Below the pieces are notes generated by a model, which saw only the letters and a program-made list of their open reading frames with translations, searched no databases and was not told where the DNA came from. The position numbers were made by a program, and so were the translations under genes. DNA of 35,965 nt from NCBI GenBank assembly GCA_021850505.1, contig JAJZLW010000063.1, positions 1 to 35,965 of the forward strand, in the 5' to 3' direction. Every line of letters begins with the position of its first letter. Position 1 is the stretch's first letter. The DNA comes from Thermoplasmata archaeon. GTDB taxonomy: Archaea > Thermoplasmatota > Thermoplasmata > Thermoplasmatales > Thermoplasmataceae. This document shows positions 7,958-15,822 of the stretch, piece by piece.

Positions 7958-8845
7958 TCAACTCGCGTGTTCAACTACGGACAGATACTTTCCCTCTATG
8001 TTGTTGTAGGATTCGACGGTTTGAATTTTTATTCCATTTTTAACCAATAATTCAACAATATCAGAATTTTCAACCCCATCAGTCTTTGAAACCAGGATGA
8101 GATTTTCCTTGAAAGAGTACGAGCCAAATTTGGAAAGATCAGGAATATTGCTGATTCTTCCACTTATTGATATGCTGATGGTTTCATTTGCGTTATCATC
8201 TATAGAATCGTATTTCTGTATACCATTTTCCATGATTATTACTCTGTCACAGAGCTCCTTGGCTTCTGATATTATATGGGTGGAGAATAGTATTGTCTTT
8301 ACCTTCCTAAGATCAAGGATGAGTGAACCCAACTCCTTCATCCCTTTTGGGTCCAGGCCAAATGTTGGCTCATCAAGTACTAAAATATCCGGATCACCAG
8401 CAAGTGCGAGAGAAAGACCAAGTCTCTGTTTCATGCCACGTGAGTATCCGCCTGTACGCCTGTCAAGGTATGTATTACAACCTGTCAATTTTGAAACCCT
8501 CTGAATCTCTGTTAATGTATCTATCTTGGATAAACCACGAATCCTGCAGGCAAATTCAAGCGTTTCGTATCCTGTGAGGTAGGTATAGAATTCAGGTTGT
8601 TCTATCAGGGATCCAACAAATTTCATCGCCTTTTTTGGCTCCTTTATTACCTCAATATCGTTGACAAGTACCTCACCAGAATCTGGTCTAAGAAGGCCTG
8701 TCAGTATCTTCATCATTGTTGTCTTACCTGATCCGTTTGGGCCAAGTATGCCGGTGCTACCATGATTTACAAAAAAGCTGAGATTATCGAGCGCTTGGAT
8801 GCTGCCGAATTTCTTGGAAACAGACTTGAATGTAATACTGCTCAT
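7958..8845 (-). CDS. ABC transporter ATP-binding protein (ABC-2 type exporter)
   Basis: This 295-residue ATPase has all ABC motifs: Walker A GPNGSGKT (residues 35-42), Q-loop Q83 in SLIEQPEFY, signature YSRGMKQ (134-140), Walker B ILVLDEP with E159, and H-loop H200 in FSTH. The C-terminal ~80 residues are an extension common in DrrA/CcmA-like exporters. It would energise the permease encoded by the gene before it, whose stop overlaps its ATG by four bases (ATGA), which implies translational coupling. The substrate is unknown. It is the last gene of a three-gene operon and ends just before the pheS promoter. Confidence 0.93.
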   Translation of the reverse strand: MSSITFKSVSKKFGSIQALDNLSFFVNHGSTGILGPNGSGKTTMMKILTGLLRPDSGEVLVNDIEVIKEPKKAMKFVGSLIEQPEFYTYLTGYETLEFACRIRGLSKIDTLTEIQRVSKLTGCNTYLDRRTGGYSRGMKQRLGLSLALAGDPDILVLDEPTFGLDPKGMKELGSLILDLRKVKTILFSTHIISEAKELCDRVIIMENGIQKYDSIDDNANETISISISGRISNIPDLSKFGSYSFKENLILVSKTDGVENSDIVELLVKNGIKIQTVESYNNIEGKYLSVVEHAS

Positions 8846-9681
8846 TTTATCTCCCTCCTGTCAAAAATCAATAGTGATAGCGCAAGTGCAACGAATGTAT
8901 ACAATAGCATCACAGAAACATCGAATATAACCGTAGAGGATGAAGCGGGCGCAATTGAAAATGAGGTCGAAAAAGCGAAGGGATCAATGTTTATAAAGAC
9001 TTCGAGAATGATGTCTGCTGCATTGCTTAAAAGCAGTGCGGGTGTAAAGTTGTAGAGGAATTCAAATATGAGATTGACCGCATTGAAAACAAGGAAATAG
9101 AGCAAAAAAACTGTAATATATGCATATAGATTTTTGTTATAAATGGCGCTGACAAGGAAAGTAATAGAAAGAATTGCGAGGCCAAATACGAGTGCTAGAC
9201 CAAGTGATAGATAGAAGGAGAAGCCTTCCAGTGAATGGAAGATGTACAGGTAATTCAGGTACTGACCAGCACCAAAAATTAACAGCACAAGTGCTGTGGC
9301 TGTAAGAGCTGCGAAGAACTTTCCAAGATGAAGGGTGTAACGGCTTACAGGTAGTGGAAATACATTAAACGCTGTTCTACTCTCTATTTCGGATGAAAGT
9401 GCAGGTGAACCAAAGAAAACAGCTGAAAAAACGGGTAAAAGCTCAAGCACGATGCTCCAAATATAATTGAATGCGCTTTGAACCAGTGAAGGTGAAGGAT
9501 GGCTCACAAATCTGCTAAAGAAAGCAGGAAGTTTGCTATGATACCGCAGCGAAAAATAGGTAAAAAGTGCAAGTATAAAGAAATCAAGGAAGAGCATCAA
9601 GTAGAAGCTCTTTGATCGGTAGTAATTCTTAAAATAATGAGAATATACGGTTGCAAAAGATCCCGTTGACAAATTAACCAA
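8842..9681 (-). CDS. ABC-2 type transporter permease
   Basis: This 279-residue membrane protein has about six to seven hydrophobic helices (roughly residues 24-46, 69-94, 111-133, 140-161, 165-190, 195-218 and 247-271). The loop LSSEIESRTAFNVFPLPVSR between the second and third helices is the coupling-helix region of ABC-2 permeases. The first helices are preceded by a cytosolic amphipathic segment. It is sandwiched between the anchored surface protein gene (8-base overlap) and the ATPase gene (4-base overlap), so all three should be made together. Two copies with two ATPases would form the exporter. The substrate cannot be read from the sequence. Confidence 0.85.
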   Translation of the reverse strand: MVNLSTGSFATVYSHYFKNYYRSKSFYLMLFLDFFILALFTYFSLRYHSKLPAFFSRFVSHPSPSLVQSAFNYIWSIVLELLPVFSAVFFGSPALSSEIESRTAFNVFPLPVSRYTLHLGKFFAALTATALVLLIFGAGQYLNYLYIFHSLEGFSFYLSLGLALVFGLAILSITFLVSAIYNKNLYAYITVFLLYFLVFNAVNLIFEFLYNFTPALLLSNAADIILEVFINIDPFAFSTSFSIAPASSSTVIFDVSVMLLYTFVALALSLLIFDRREIK

Positions 9682-10540
9682 CTTCAGACTTCATCATCTG
9701 AGAAAGACTGTTCATGGATGAAAGCGGGATTACTGCATTGAAGGTTACCATAGAATTATCAATGCTGTAATTAAGAGAAGTTGAGATGTTCTTCAATGCC
9801 GAAACAACTACCTCAAGGAAAAATGTTTCGTAAGTTACAGAGGTGAAATTTACATGGGAATTAATTGTCAGGTTTCCATCTGCAACAGTTACATTTGCGG
9901 TTAGTAAGTTAAAGACCTTATTTTTTTGGTGATAGTAAATTGATATATTGGCAGATGGATCTATAAATCTGTCATAATTGATGCCTGTTTTCGCATGCTC
10001 GGCAAGGATTCCAGCATGGACTCCGCCGAGTCCGCCCAAAAGAATGAAAGAAGTACCAACGGGTGAAAGATATATCTCCAAATTTCCGCTTGAATTCATG
10101 TGTGACAGGTTGTTCGTAATGGAATAACTGGTAAAGTTATAGCTCTGGTTAAAAGCGTATAAAGAACTGATTTTAGAAAGCAGAAATGACTGATTCAATT
10201 CCAGTGCAAAAATCTGGAAACCATAATAATTTCCAACTGACAGAATCTGATACTCACTTGAACTATTGGTCTTTGTATAATTATTTGTAGAGTTCAAAGA
10301 CTGTAAAAACTGTGTTTCACTGATGCTGGCGAGTATTCCGATTGAATTGTTTGCCCCAAAAGCAATATAATTAGACGAGGAGTTATGAATCTGTACAACA
10401 AATGTAGAATTGGCCGGGACAAACTGGGCCATGCTGGGGCCACCAGCGAGAGCATAATTTGTGTATGCTTCATAACCAGATGCAGCACCACCCAAAACGA
10501 TGAAAGAAACAATAATGACCTTTATTATAATTGGATTCAT
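9674..10540 (-). CDS. Membrane-anchored, sequon-rich surface protein of the ABC operon, unknown function
   Basis: This 288-residue protein begins with a strongly hydrophobic helix (about residues 4-24) and continues as an extracytoplasmic domain with no further membrane segment. I count about 17 N-x-S/T sequons, including a cluster near residues 82-93 and another at 128-150. It is therefore probably heavily glycosylated by the AglB system encoded further along. No known fold or motif is recognised, and a substrate-binding protein fold is not evident. It is the first gene of the operon with the ABC permease and ATPase, so it may be an accessory or adaptor of that transporter, or its cargo. A TATA-like ATAAATAAG box 25 bases upstream supports ATG 10540 as the start. 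Confidence 0.7.
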   Translation of the reverse strand: MNPIIIKVIIVSFIVLGGAASGYEAYTNYALAGGPSMAQFVPANSTFVVQIHNSSSNYIAFGANNSIGILASISETQFLQSLNSTNNYTKTNSSSEYQILSVGNYYGFQIFALELNQSFLLSKISSLYAFNQSYNFTSYSITNNLSHMNSSGNLEIYLSPVGTSFILLGGLGGVHAGILAEHAKTGINYDRFIDPSANISIYYHQKNKVFNLLTANVTVADGNLTINSHVNFTSVTYETFFLEVVVSALKNISTSLNYSIDNSMVTFNAVIPLSSMNSLSQMMKSEVG

Positions 10541-10559
10541 AGATTAGATATCAAAGACG

Positions 10560-10569
10560 CTTATTTATG
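10560..10569 (-). promoter_or_regulatory. TATA-like box of the ABC operon
   Basis: ATAAATAAG on the minus strand is centred about 25 bases upstream of the ATG at 10540, in agreement with leaderless transcription of the three-gene operon. Confidence 0.5.
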
Positions 10570-10609
10570 CATTTATCCAAAAATTTTGTAGGACATATTA
10601 AGACTAAAA

Positions 10610-10625
10610 CAGAGAACATTCTCTG
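10610..10625. repeat. Perfect 7-base inverted repeat, candidate operator
   Basis: CAGAGAA-CA-TTCTCTG is a perfect dyad with a 2-base centre. The loop is too small for a stable RNA hairpin, so a dimeric regulator site is more plausible than a terminator. It lies about 45 bases upstream of the ABC operon TATA-like box and 156 bases before the GT2-like gene's TATA-like box. Confidence 0.4.
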
Positions 10626-10772
10626 GATAATGGGGTAAACTGACTGATAGATCGATGTGTATTATTTAATGATAGTCCACTCTATTTATTTAGCTTCACA
10701 AATCCAAGTAGTTATTCACAATGTTGTCGGTCATAAAACATTCTTAATATGCTATTTTTGGATTTGATAGTA

Positions 10773-10792
10773 GCGTAAAGGTTTAATTACGC
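10773..10792 (+). promoter_or_regulatory. TATA-like box inside an inverted repeat upstream of the GT2-like gene
   Basis: GCGTAA and TTACGC flank eight bases and enclose the box TTTAATT (10782-10788), which is centred about 25 bases before the TTG start at 10810. A protein bound to this dyad would block TBP, so it is a candidate repressor site. Confidence 0.4.
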
Positions 10793-10809
10793 CTTTCAAT
10801 TGAACATCG

Positions 10810-11796
10810 TTGCCCGATATTTTCTCTATTTTGGATAGACCAGCCGAAAAGGACATATTCGAAGATCCAGATAAGATGATAATCTCCTTCATCTCAACCG
10901 ACCTATTCTCATTCAGGACGCTTGAAAAATCAATTCTGAGCATCGACAGGATAGGTGAAGAGGTAGGAAAGAAATATGAAATTCTTATTGGTGCAAAGAA
11001 TAACAGTCGATACGATTCCTTTCTTTTTCGTGATCTCGAAAGAAAAATAGAGCCACTTTCCATAATAAGAATTGACACACCAAACGGCGGCATGGCTAAA
11101 AGAATTGCAACTAACCTGTCAACCGGTGAATTTCTGGTTTTTTTCGACTCGAATATTACTTATGATCTGGACTTCGCCGATCTGATATCCAGTTATATTA
11201 GATCTGGAGAGAAGAGGATATTGCTTTCAGATTTTATGATCATTAACAGGGACATATTAATTCACAGCGGCGGCTACAGGGATTTTTCCATCTCTGAAGA
11301 TATAGATCTGCTCTCCAGGATATCCCTATACTCAAATATTATTGCTTTCCCGGTTGTTACAATGAGAATGATTCTTAACCAGGCGGTTCCTCTGCCAGCA
11401 TTGAATAGATATGAGAGAGACAATTTTTTAAAGGTCGGCCTGAGGGCAAACGGCGCACTTAAAGACCAGATACTTGCGTGTAACTATTCAATGCAGGATG
11501 TTCTCAATATGATCCCAAAGAACAAGGCAAATAAAATCACAACGAAACTTGAGGTCTTCCTTGCATACCTTAGATCTACTTTCTCTAAAACCAGGCCTGT
11601 AAAGATGGGGCAGAACAATTATTTGATGTTAATGGATAAGTTACTTGAATCAATCATTCTATCTGACTTCAAAAAGTTTGATGACTTCAGGGCTAAGCCT
11701 CTCCTGAGGCTATCGTCTGAACAGTATAGGTACCTCGAGAAGAGCAGCAAGTCCTGGAATAGCAAATCCCTTGAAGGAATCGTAGTTATAGATTGA
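10810..11796 (+). CDS. Cytosolic GT2-like glycosyltransferase, divergent
   Basis: This 328-residue soluble protein resembles a GT-A fold glycosyltransferase. It has an early strand and helix (MIISFISTDLFSFRTLEKS), a mid segment with G-G-M-A-K-R and STGEFLVFFDSN where the DxD motif is expected, and the later acidic motif SEDIDLLSRI found in GT2 enzymes. The metal-binding DxD is replaced by D113-S-N, so it may be degenerate or use metal differently. The last ~130 residues match nothing I recognise. No membrane segments are seen. The frame is open only from 10804, so the start is TTG 10810, supported by a correctly spaced TATA-like box; ATG 10876 is the alternative. It sits at the edge of the glycosylation locus, convergent with the DPM synthase/GtrA operon. 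Confidence 0.6.
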   Translation: MPDIFSILDRPAEKDIFEDPDKMIISFISTDLFSFRTLEKSILSIDRIGEEVGKKYEILIGAKNNSRYDSFLFRDLERKIEPLSIIRIDTPNGGMAKRIATNLSTGEFLVFFDSNITYDLDFADLISSYIRSGEKRILLSDFMIINRDILIHSGGYRDFSISEDIDLLSRISLYSNIIAFPVVTMRMILNQAVPLPALNRYERDNFLKVGLRANGALKDQILACNYSMQDVLNMIPKNKANKITTKLEVFLAYLRSTFSKTRPVKMGQNNYLMLMDKLLESIILSDFKKFDDFRAKPLLRLSSEQYRYLEKSSKSWNSKSLEGIVVID

Positions 11797-11829
11797 TTTG
11801 TGCGCATGTGATTATTCTCAACTAAAATA

Positions 11830-12303
11830 TCAGTTATTTCTTAGATCAATTCTCCATATGAGATTCATTGTGAAAAGGTAATTAAAAGGAACCGCAGCCA
11901 CGGCCCCTAAAAAGTTTCCGATGAGTGGATTGATCCCCACAAAGTAATAAAGAATCAACTGGATCGTGTATGCGATAAGATTGCCTAATGAATATATGGC
12001 CTCATATCCCAGTAGCCTGATTGCCGTTATCCTAACACCCTTTGGGTGGAAACCATGATTTCTTGTTGTCCATTTGTCGTTGAGGTAAAATCCTAATGCG
12101 ATGCTAAAAACAGCAGAAAAAAAATCAATCTCTATTAACCATTGATACCCAAATATTGTCAGACCTGCATAAATTATAAGCTCTGAAAACAGGAAGGCAA
12201 CAAGCCCGGTCGAGACGAATTTAGTAAAGCGTTTCCAGTTTTTCCTGGCAACAATCTTAATTCCGCTTATCAGGCTGACTTCCCTTCCTTCTTCCCCACA
12301 CGA
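11830..12303 (-). CDS. GtrA-family membrane protein frame lacking a canonical start codon
   Basis: Below the DPM synthase gene, in the +1 frame relative to it, an open frame runs from 12303 to TGA at 11830. From about 12261 it encodes a four-helix protein of about 143 residues with clear GtrA character: KFVSTGLVAFLFSELIIYAG, then FYLNDKWTTRN, IYSLGNLIAYTIQLILYYF and PFNYLFTMNLIW. GtrA proteins are thought to flip polyprenyl-phosphate sugars. No ATG, GTG or TTG exists in the expected N-terminal region; only ATT 12261, ATA 12270 or CTG 12273 could serve. Other explanations are a +1 frameshift that fuses it to the DPM synthase, or an indel error in the sequence. The last 47 bases of the upstream gene overlap the open region. 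The given coordinates are those of the open frame, not of a proven protein. Confidence 0.65.
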   Translation of the reverse strand, partial: SCGEEGREVSLISGIKIVARKNWKRFTKFVSTGLVAFLFSELIIYAGLTIFGYQWLIEIDFFSAVFSIALGFYLNDKWTTRNHGFHPKGVRITAIRLLGYEAIYSLGNLIAYTIQLILYYFVGINPLIGNFLGAVAAVPFNYLFTMNLIWRIDLRNN

Positions 12304-13333
12304 TCATTTCACTTCCAATATAATTGAACGCAAATGCGAGCATTATCCCGATTATGTTCGCAATCAGGTAATGTGTGACTTCAGCCAGTTTCAGAAGGGT
12401 TAACAGATTGATTATACCACCGGGCAGTGCTATAAGGTTGTATCTGGATATCCCCCTGAATAAACTCCCAACGTTTCTGCCCTTAAATGTCCACAGGTGG
12501 TTTAACAGGAAATTTGAAAGTATCGAGGATTCGATTGATATAATACCGGCATATAACAGGCTCAGCGGGGTAAAGGTATGCAGGGCAAACAGAAGCCCTT
12601 CATTAACGAGTATCCCGGTCAGGCCTACCACTATGAACTTCAACGGTCTGAATTCTGATAAAAGTAATAATAGGCCAATAAATTTTAAATTTTCACCCAT
12701 TGTTAACTTACTCTGTCCCAGATAACGTTCTCCAAAAACATACGGTACTTCTGAGACCTTTCTATCAGGTCCGCCCTTCACGAGCACCTCCAGTAGAACT
12801 TTATATCCCTTGGACTCAATCTTCTTCCCATCAAGTATATCCTTCCTGAAGATGAAGTATCCAGACATGGGGTCCTTGACATTTCTTGTTTCACGGAGTA
12901 TTGCATGTGCCAGAAAAGTGGCACCCTTTGATACAATCTTTCGGAAGAAACTAAATTTACCGGAACTACCCTCTGATATATATCTCGAGGCAATTATAAT
13001 ATCATTTCCGCTCTTTGCCTCATTGAGCATCTTAACAAGTGTTTCAGGTGGGTGCTGCAGATCGGCATCCATAATTGCAACATACTTTCCATTGGCGACC
13101 TTCAGCCCATCTGCTATAGCTGACGCAAGCCCCATCTTGCCAGGTCTTTTAATCACTTTTACGTTTGAATATTGGTGGGAAAGTTCATCGGCTACCTCAT
13201 AGGTGCGGTCCGGTGAATTATCATCAATTATAACTATCTCAAGATCCAGTCCCAGGTTCTGAAGCTTATTGACAAGAATAGGCAGATTATCTCTCTCATT
13301 GTAAGTGGGAATTTCAACGGTTAGCTCTACCAT
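12257..13333 (-). CDS. Dolichol-phosphate mannosyl/glucosyltransferase with C-terminal GtrA domain
   Basis: This 358-residue GT2 enzyme would transfer a hexose from a nucleotide sugar to dolichol phosphate. The catalytic domain (about 1-225) shows IPTYNERDNLP, IIDDNSPD, the DxD in IMDADLQHPPET (D89/D91) and the family motif RYLGQSKL. The C-terminal part (about 228-350) is a four-helix GtrA domain with FIVVGLTGILVNEGLLFAL and NHLWTF, as in membrane-anchored archaeal DPM synthases. The resulting lipid-linked sugar is the donor used by the GT-C enzymes on the outer face. The gene overlaps the preceding 792-residue GT-C gene by 7 bases and is followed by a second GtrA frame. The start ATG 13333 gives the normal N-terminus. 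Confidence 0.93.
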   Translation of the reverse strand: MVELTVEIPTYNERDNLPILVNKLQNLGLDLEIVIIDDNSPDRTYEVADELSHQYSNVKVIKRPGKMGLASAIADGLKVANGKYVAIMDADLQHPPETLVKMLNEAKSGNDIIIASRYISEGSSGKFSFFRKIVSKGATFLAHAILRETRNVKDPMSGYFIFRKDILDGKKIESKGYKVLLEVLVKGGPDRKVSEVPYVFGERYLGQSKLTMGENLKFIGLLLLLSEFRPLKFIVVGLTGILVNEGLLFALHTFTPLSLLYAGIISIESSILSNFLLNHLWTFKGRNVGSLFRGISRYNLIALPGGIINLLTLLKLAEVTHYLIANIIGIMLAFAFNYIGSEMIVWGRRKGSQPDKRN

Positions 13334-15705
13334 CTAGTATCTTCTTCCAGAACACTTGAATACCTGAAGGTGTATAACGAATAATTGCTGAAATTCTGGT
13401 ACACGGTTGAGGGCGTTGATGATTGAAATAACGAAACATTGTAAAACTCAGCTGAAAGAGTCTGGTTTCCATCTTTTGCCCCTAAAACAAATGAAAACAT
13501 CGAGTCATCATAGCTCCATTGATATTTGTTAAGATATTCCATAATGGTCTTGAAGTTAATAGTGGTTTGGCTTGTTACAATCAGCATTCTGTCAGCATTC
13601 ACAAAATCAAAATATGAACCAGAAACGCTCTTATTGAAACCTAACCATAGCTGTTCTAAACCAGAATCAAATGAAAACACGACACCTGAAAAGGTTTTAA
13701 AAGTAAAATTCTGGTATGTTGTATTTTGAATCTCAGAATTTGAACCGCTGTAGTTAAAGCTGAATATATAATTCGAATCCGCCAGATATGTAAAATTAAT
13801 AGCCGATCTCAGATAAAGATAACTTGAATTCATTTTCTGACCAGGATCGACATAAACTGTCTCATTGATTCCCGTCATTAAGTATCTGTAATCATATTTA
13901 CCGGGGCCAGTCATTGAATAGTACCAGCCATCATAAGGCTCATTACTCTGGTAAGTTGGATAAATCAAAGTTGGATCCTCCATGGGAAGTGAATCATTTA
14001 TACTCAAAGGTTTCTTTAAACTGAAAAAAGAGGTGAAATTACCATAATAGGCCTCAAGCTTGAAAGTATAACTCTCATTTAGGAAGTCCGCAGCCGCATC
14101 AGGGTAAATGGAAACGTTATTCAATCCCGGTACAAGACTGGCGTTGGAATACCAGAGCAGTGAATTCACATTTTCCAGCCCACTGTTTGGAAATATTCTA
14201 AAAAGAACATTTTGATGATCTGCTTCGTTTTCAAGAGGGGTATAGTTGAGAGAAACTATCATCTTTGTTATTGAATTGGGTATGTCCAATGGATCTGAAG
14301 CGGATGTGATATTTGTAATCTCAAACGGCGATTGTGGTATACTATGAGTTATTACAAAACCCGCTGAAGCAGCTGCACCTCCAGCTATCAAAATCACAAT
14401 CAGTGCTGCTGCAAATTTCCTTCCGCCTGTAAGGCGTGACAGGATCGGGTGTCTTTCGCTCGTTTCAAAATTTTCCTTCAATCTCTTTTCTTTCCAGAGA
14501 TCAGGAAGAACAATGAAAAATAGAAATGGCCAATAAACTATATAGTTTTCAAGGACTCTGTAATTGAAAAGAAACACAACAACCGGAAAAGTGAAGAATG
14601 CAAACTTCAGGTTGTTGTATTTCTCGATGTAAACCACAAGGAAGCAGAAAAGAACTGCAATTGATATTATTGTGAAAACATCAGATGGTATTGAGATAAA
14701 GCCCGCAAAAGAGGTAACTGATGGACCAAGGCCAACGCCTATTATTGGTTGAAATGCAATCTCAACTATGTTTGTCAACCAGTCATATGGCTGCATTAAG
14801 ATGAATGGAATATTTGTAAGAATAAAAGATAGGGAACCTATTGCAATAAACTCCAAAACAGATGACTTTCTTCTGTCATTTTCATTATATAAGAAGAACA
14901 GGAAAAAGGGGAGCATCGCAAGGGGCGTTTGTTTGAAAGATACGGCAAGACCAAATAATAAGCCAGACAGCCATGGGCGTTTTCTGAAGATATATGATGC
15001 ACTGACAAATGCAACCCATACTATATCTGTCACTCCATCAACGGAGAAAAATGCATATTCCATGTCGATTAGCATTGCTGCGATAAGGGCTATAGTTGCC
15101 ACCTCAAAACCCGTTTTCTGGTAATAAAGGTAGGCTATAACCACTGCCAGTATGTTGAATACCAGCAGTACACTGAAAGTAGGGATATTAAGAAGAAGCG
15201 CCGGGATGAAAAGCAGTACTGATAGACCAGGATAAACAAGATATTCGACTGCTCCACCCGTCAATAACGGCGTTATAAGGCTCTTCGGAAGACCGGTAAA
15301 TGCGAAGACATTGAGCATGTTGGAGTTGATATATGGATCCTTTCCATGAATGAACAGGTAACCCGAGTATGTGTCAATGGCTATTTCATCAGTTCCATAC
15401 GCAGGAGCAAGTCTAAGAATAGTATCAGCAAAGAGAATAAATGATATTATAAAAGCTGCAGTGGTTAGATATTTTGCGTATTTGAAGTCCTCACCAGAAT
15501 ATACTGAATAAAAGATGAAAATAAAAGAAAATACCAGAAGTATCCATATGAGAACAAGAGCAAAGAGGTCCAGATACCCAACAATTGCCCACGTCAAAAA
15601 CGCAAAATTTATGAAAAAAACACCATAGATTAGATAAAGTATCCTCCTGAGCTTAATGTTACCATGTCTTTGGGGTTTTTCCTTATCTAACTCGCTTACT
15701 TCCAA
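13327..15705 (-). CDS. GT-C type polytopic glycosyltransferase with large extracytoplasmic domain
   Basis: This 792-residue protein has about eleven to twelve membrane helices in its first ~430 residues. One further helix at about 452-475 is followed by an extracytoplasmic domain of ~310 residues rich in N-x-S/T sequons. The first outside loop carries an acidic pair, D106-E107 in YGTDEIAIDTYSG, in the position of the GT-C catalytic D/E motif, followed by a GKDPY motif. WLSGLLFGLAVSFKQTPLAMLPFFL is a segment typical of GT87/GT83-like enzymes. Such enzymes use lipid-phosphate sugars, here supplied by the DPM synthase encoded next (7-base overlap). The start is a TTG at 15705 because an in-frame stop lies just upstream and no ATG occurs early. 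The exact sugar and acceptor are unknown. Confidence 0.75.
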   Translation of the reverse strand: MEVSELDKEKPQRHGNIKLRRILYLIYGVFFINFAFLTWAIVGYLDLFALVLIWILLVFSFIFIFYSVYSGEDFKYAKYLTTAAFIISFILFADTILRLAPAYGTDEIAIDTYSGYLFIHGKDPYINSNMLNVFAFTGLPKSLITPLLTGGAVEYLVYPGLSVLLFIPALLLNIPTFSVLLVFNILAVVIAYLYYQKTGFEVATIALIAAMLIDMEYAFFSVDGVTDIVWVAFVSASYIFRKRPWLSGLLFGLAVSFKQTPLAMLPFFLFFLYNENDRRKSSVLEFIAIGSLSFILTNIPFILMQPYDWLTNIVEIAFQPIIGVGLGPSVTSFAGFISIPSDVFTIISIAVLFCFLVVYIEKYNNLKFAFFTFPVVVFLFNYRVLENYIVYWPFLFFIVLPDLWKEKRLKENFETSERHPILSRLTGGRKFAAALIVILIAGGAAASAGFVITHSIPQSPFEITNITSASDPLDIPNSITKMIVSLNYTPLENEADHQNVLFRIFPNSGLENVNSLLWYSNASLVPGLNNVSIYPDAAADFLNESYTFKLEAYYGNFTSFFSLKKPLSINDSLPMEDPTLIYPTYQSNEPYDGWYYSMTGPGKYDYRYLMTGINETVYVDPGQKMNSSYLYLRSAINFTYLADSNYIFSFNYSGSNSEIQNTTYQNFTFKTFSGVVFSFDSGLEQLWLGFNKSVSGSYFDFVNADRMLIVTSQTTINFKTIMEYLNKYQWSYDDSMFSFVLGAKDGNQTLSAEFYNVSLFQSSTPSTVYQNFSNYSLYTFRYSSVLEEDTRW

Positions 15706-15822
15706 TATAGCTCAATTCAAGTGTAGACTTAACGAATATATAGAAATTATTAACTCTGCGGAATTAAAACGAGGAATCACCCACTCAAACCGAATTATTT
15801 TTGGATGTCTGCATTTAGTCGA

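Larger units (their letters stand above)
10541..10803. other. Intergenic region between divergent ABC operon and glycosyltransferase-like gene
   Basis: This 263-base AT-rich region holds the two promoters listed here and two inverted repeats. No open frame with coding character, tRNA or ORF-sized feature is seen on either strand. Confidence 0.6.

Noticed and set aside
8762..9055. Plus-strand frame of 97 codons across the ABC genes
   Set aside because: It is antisense to both ABC genes, whose motifs are unambiguous.
10541..10803. Search for tRNA or other RNA genes in the larger gaps (also 23092-23374)
   Set aside because: No cloverleaf, GTTC-type T-loop with matching stems, or structured GC-rich island was seen; both regions are AT-rich.
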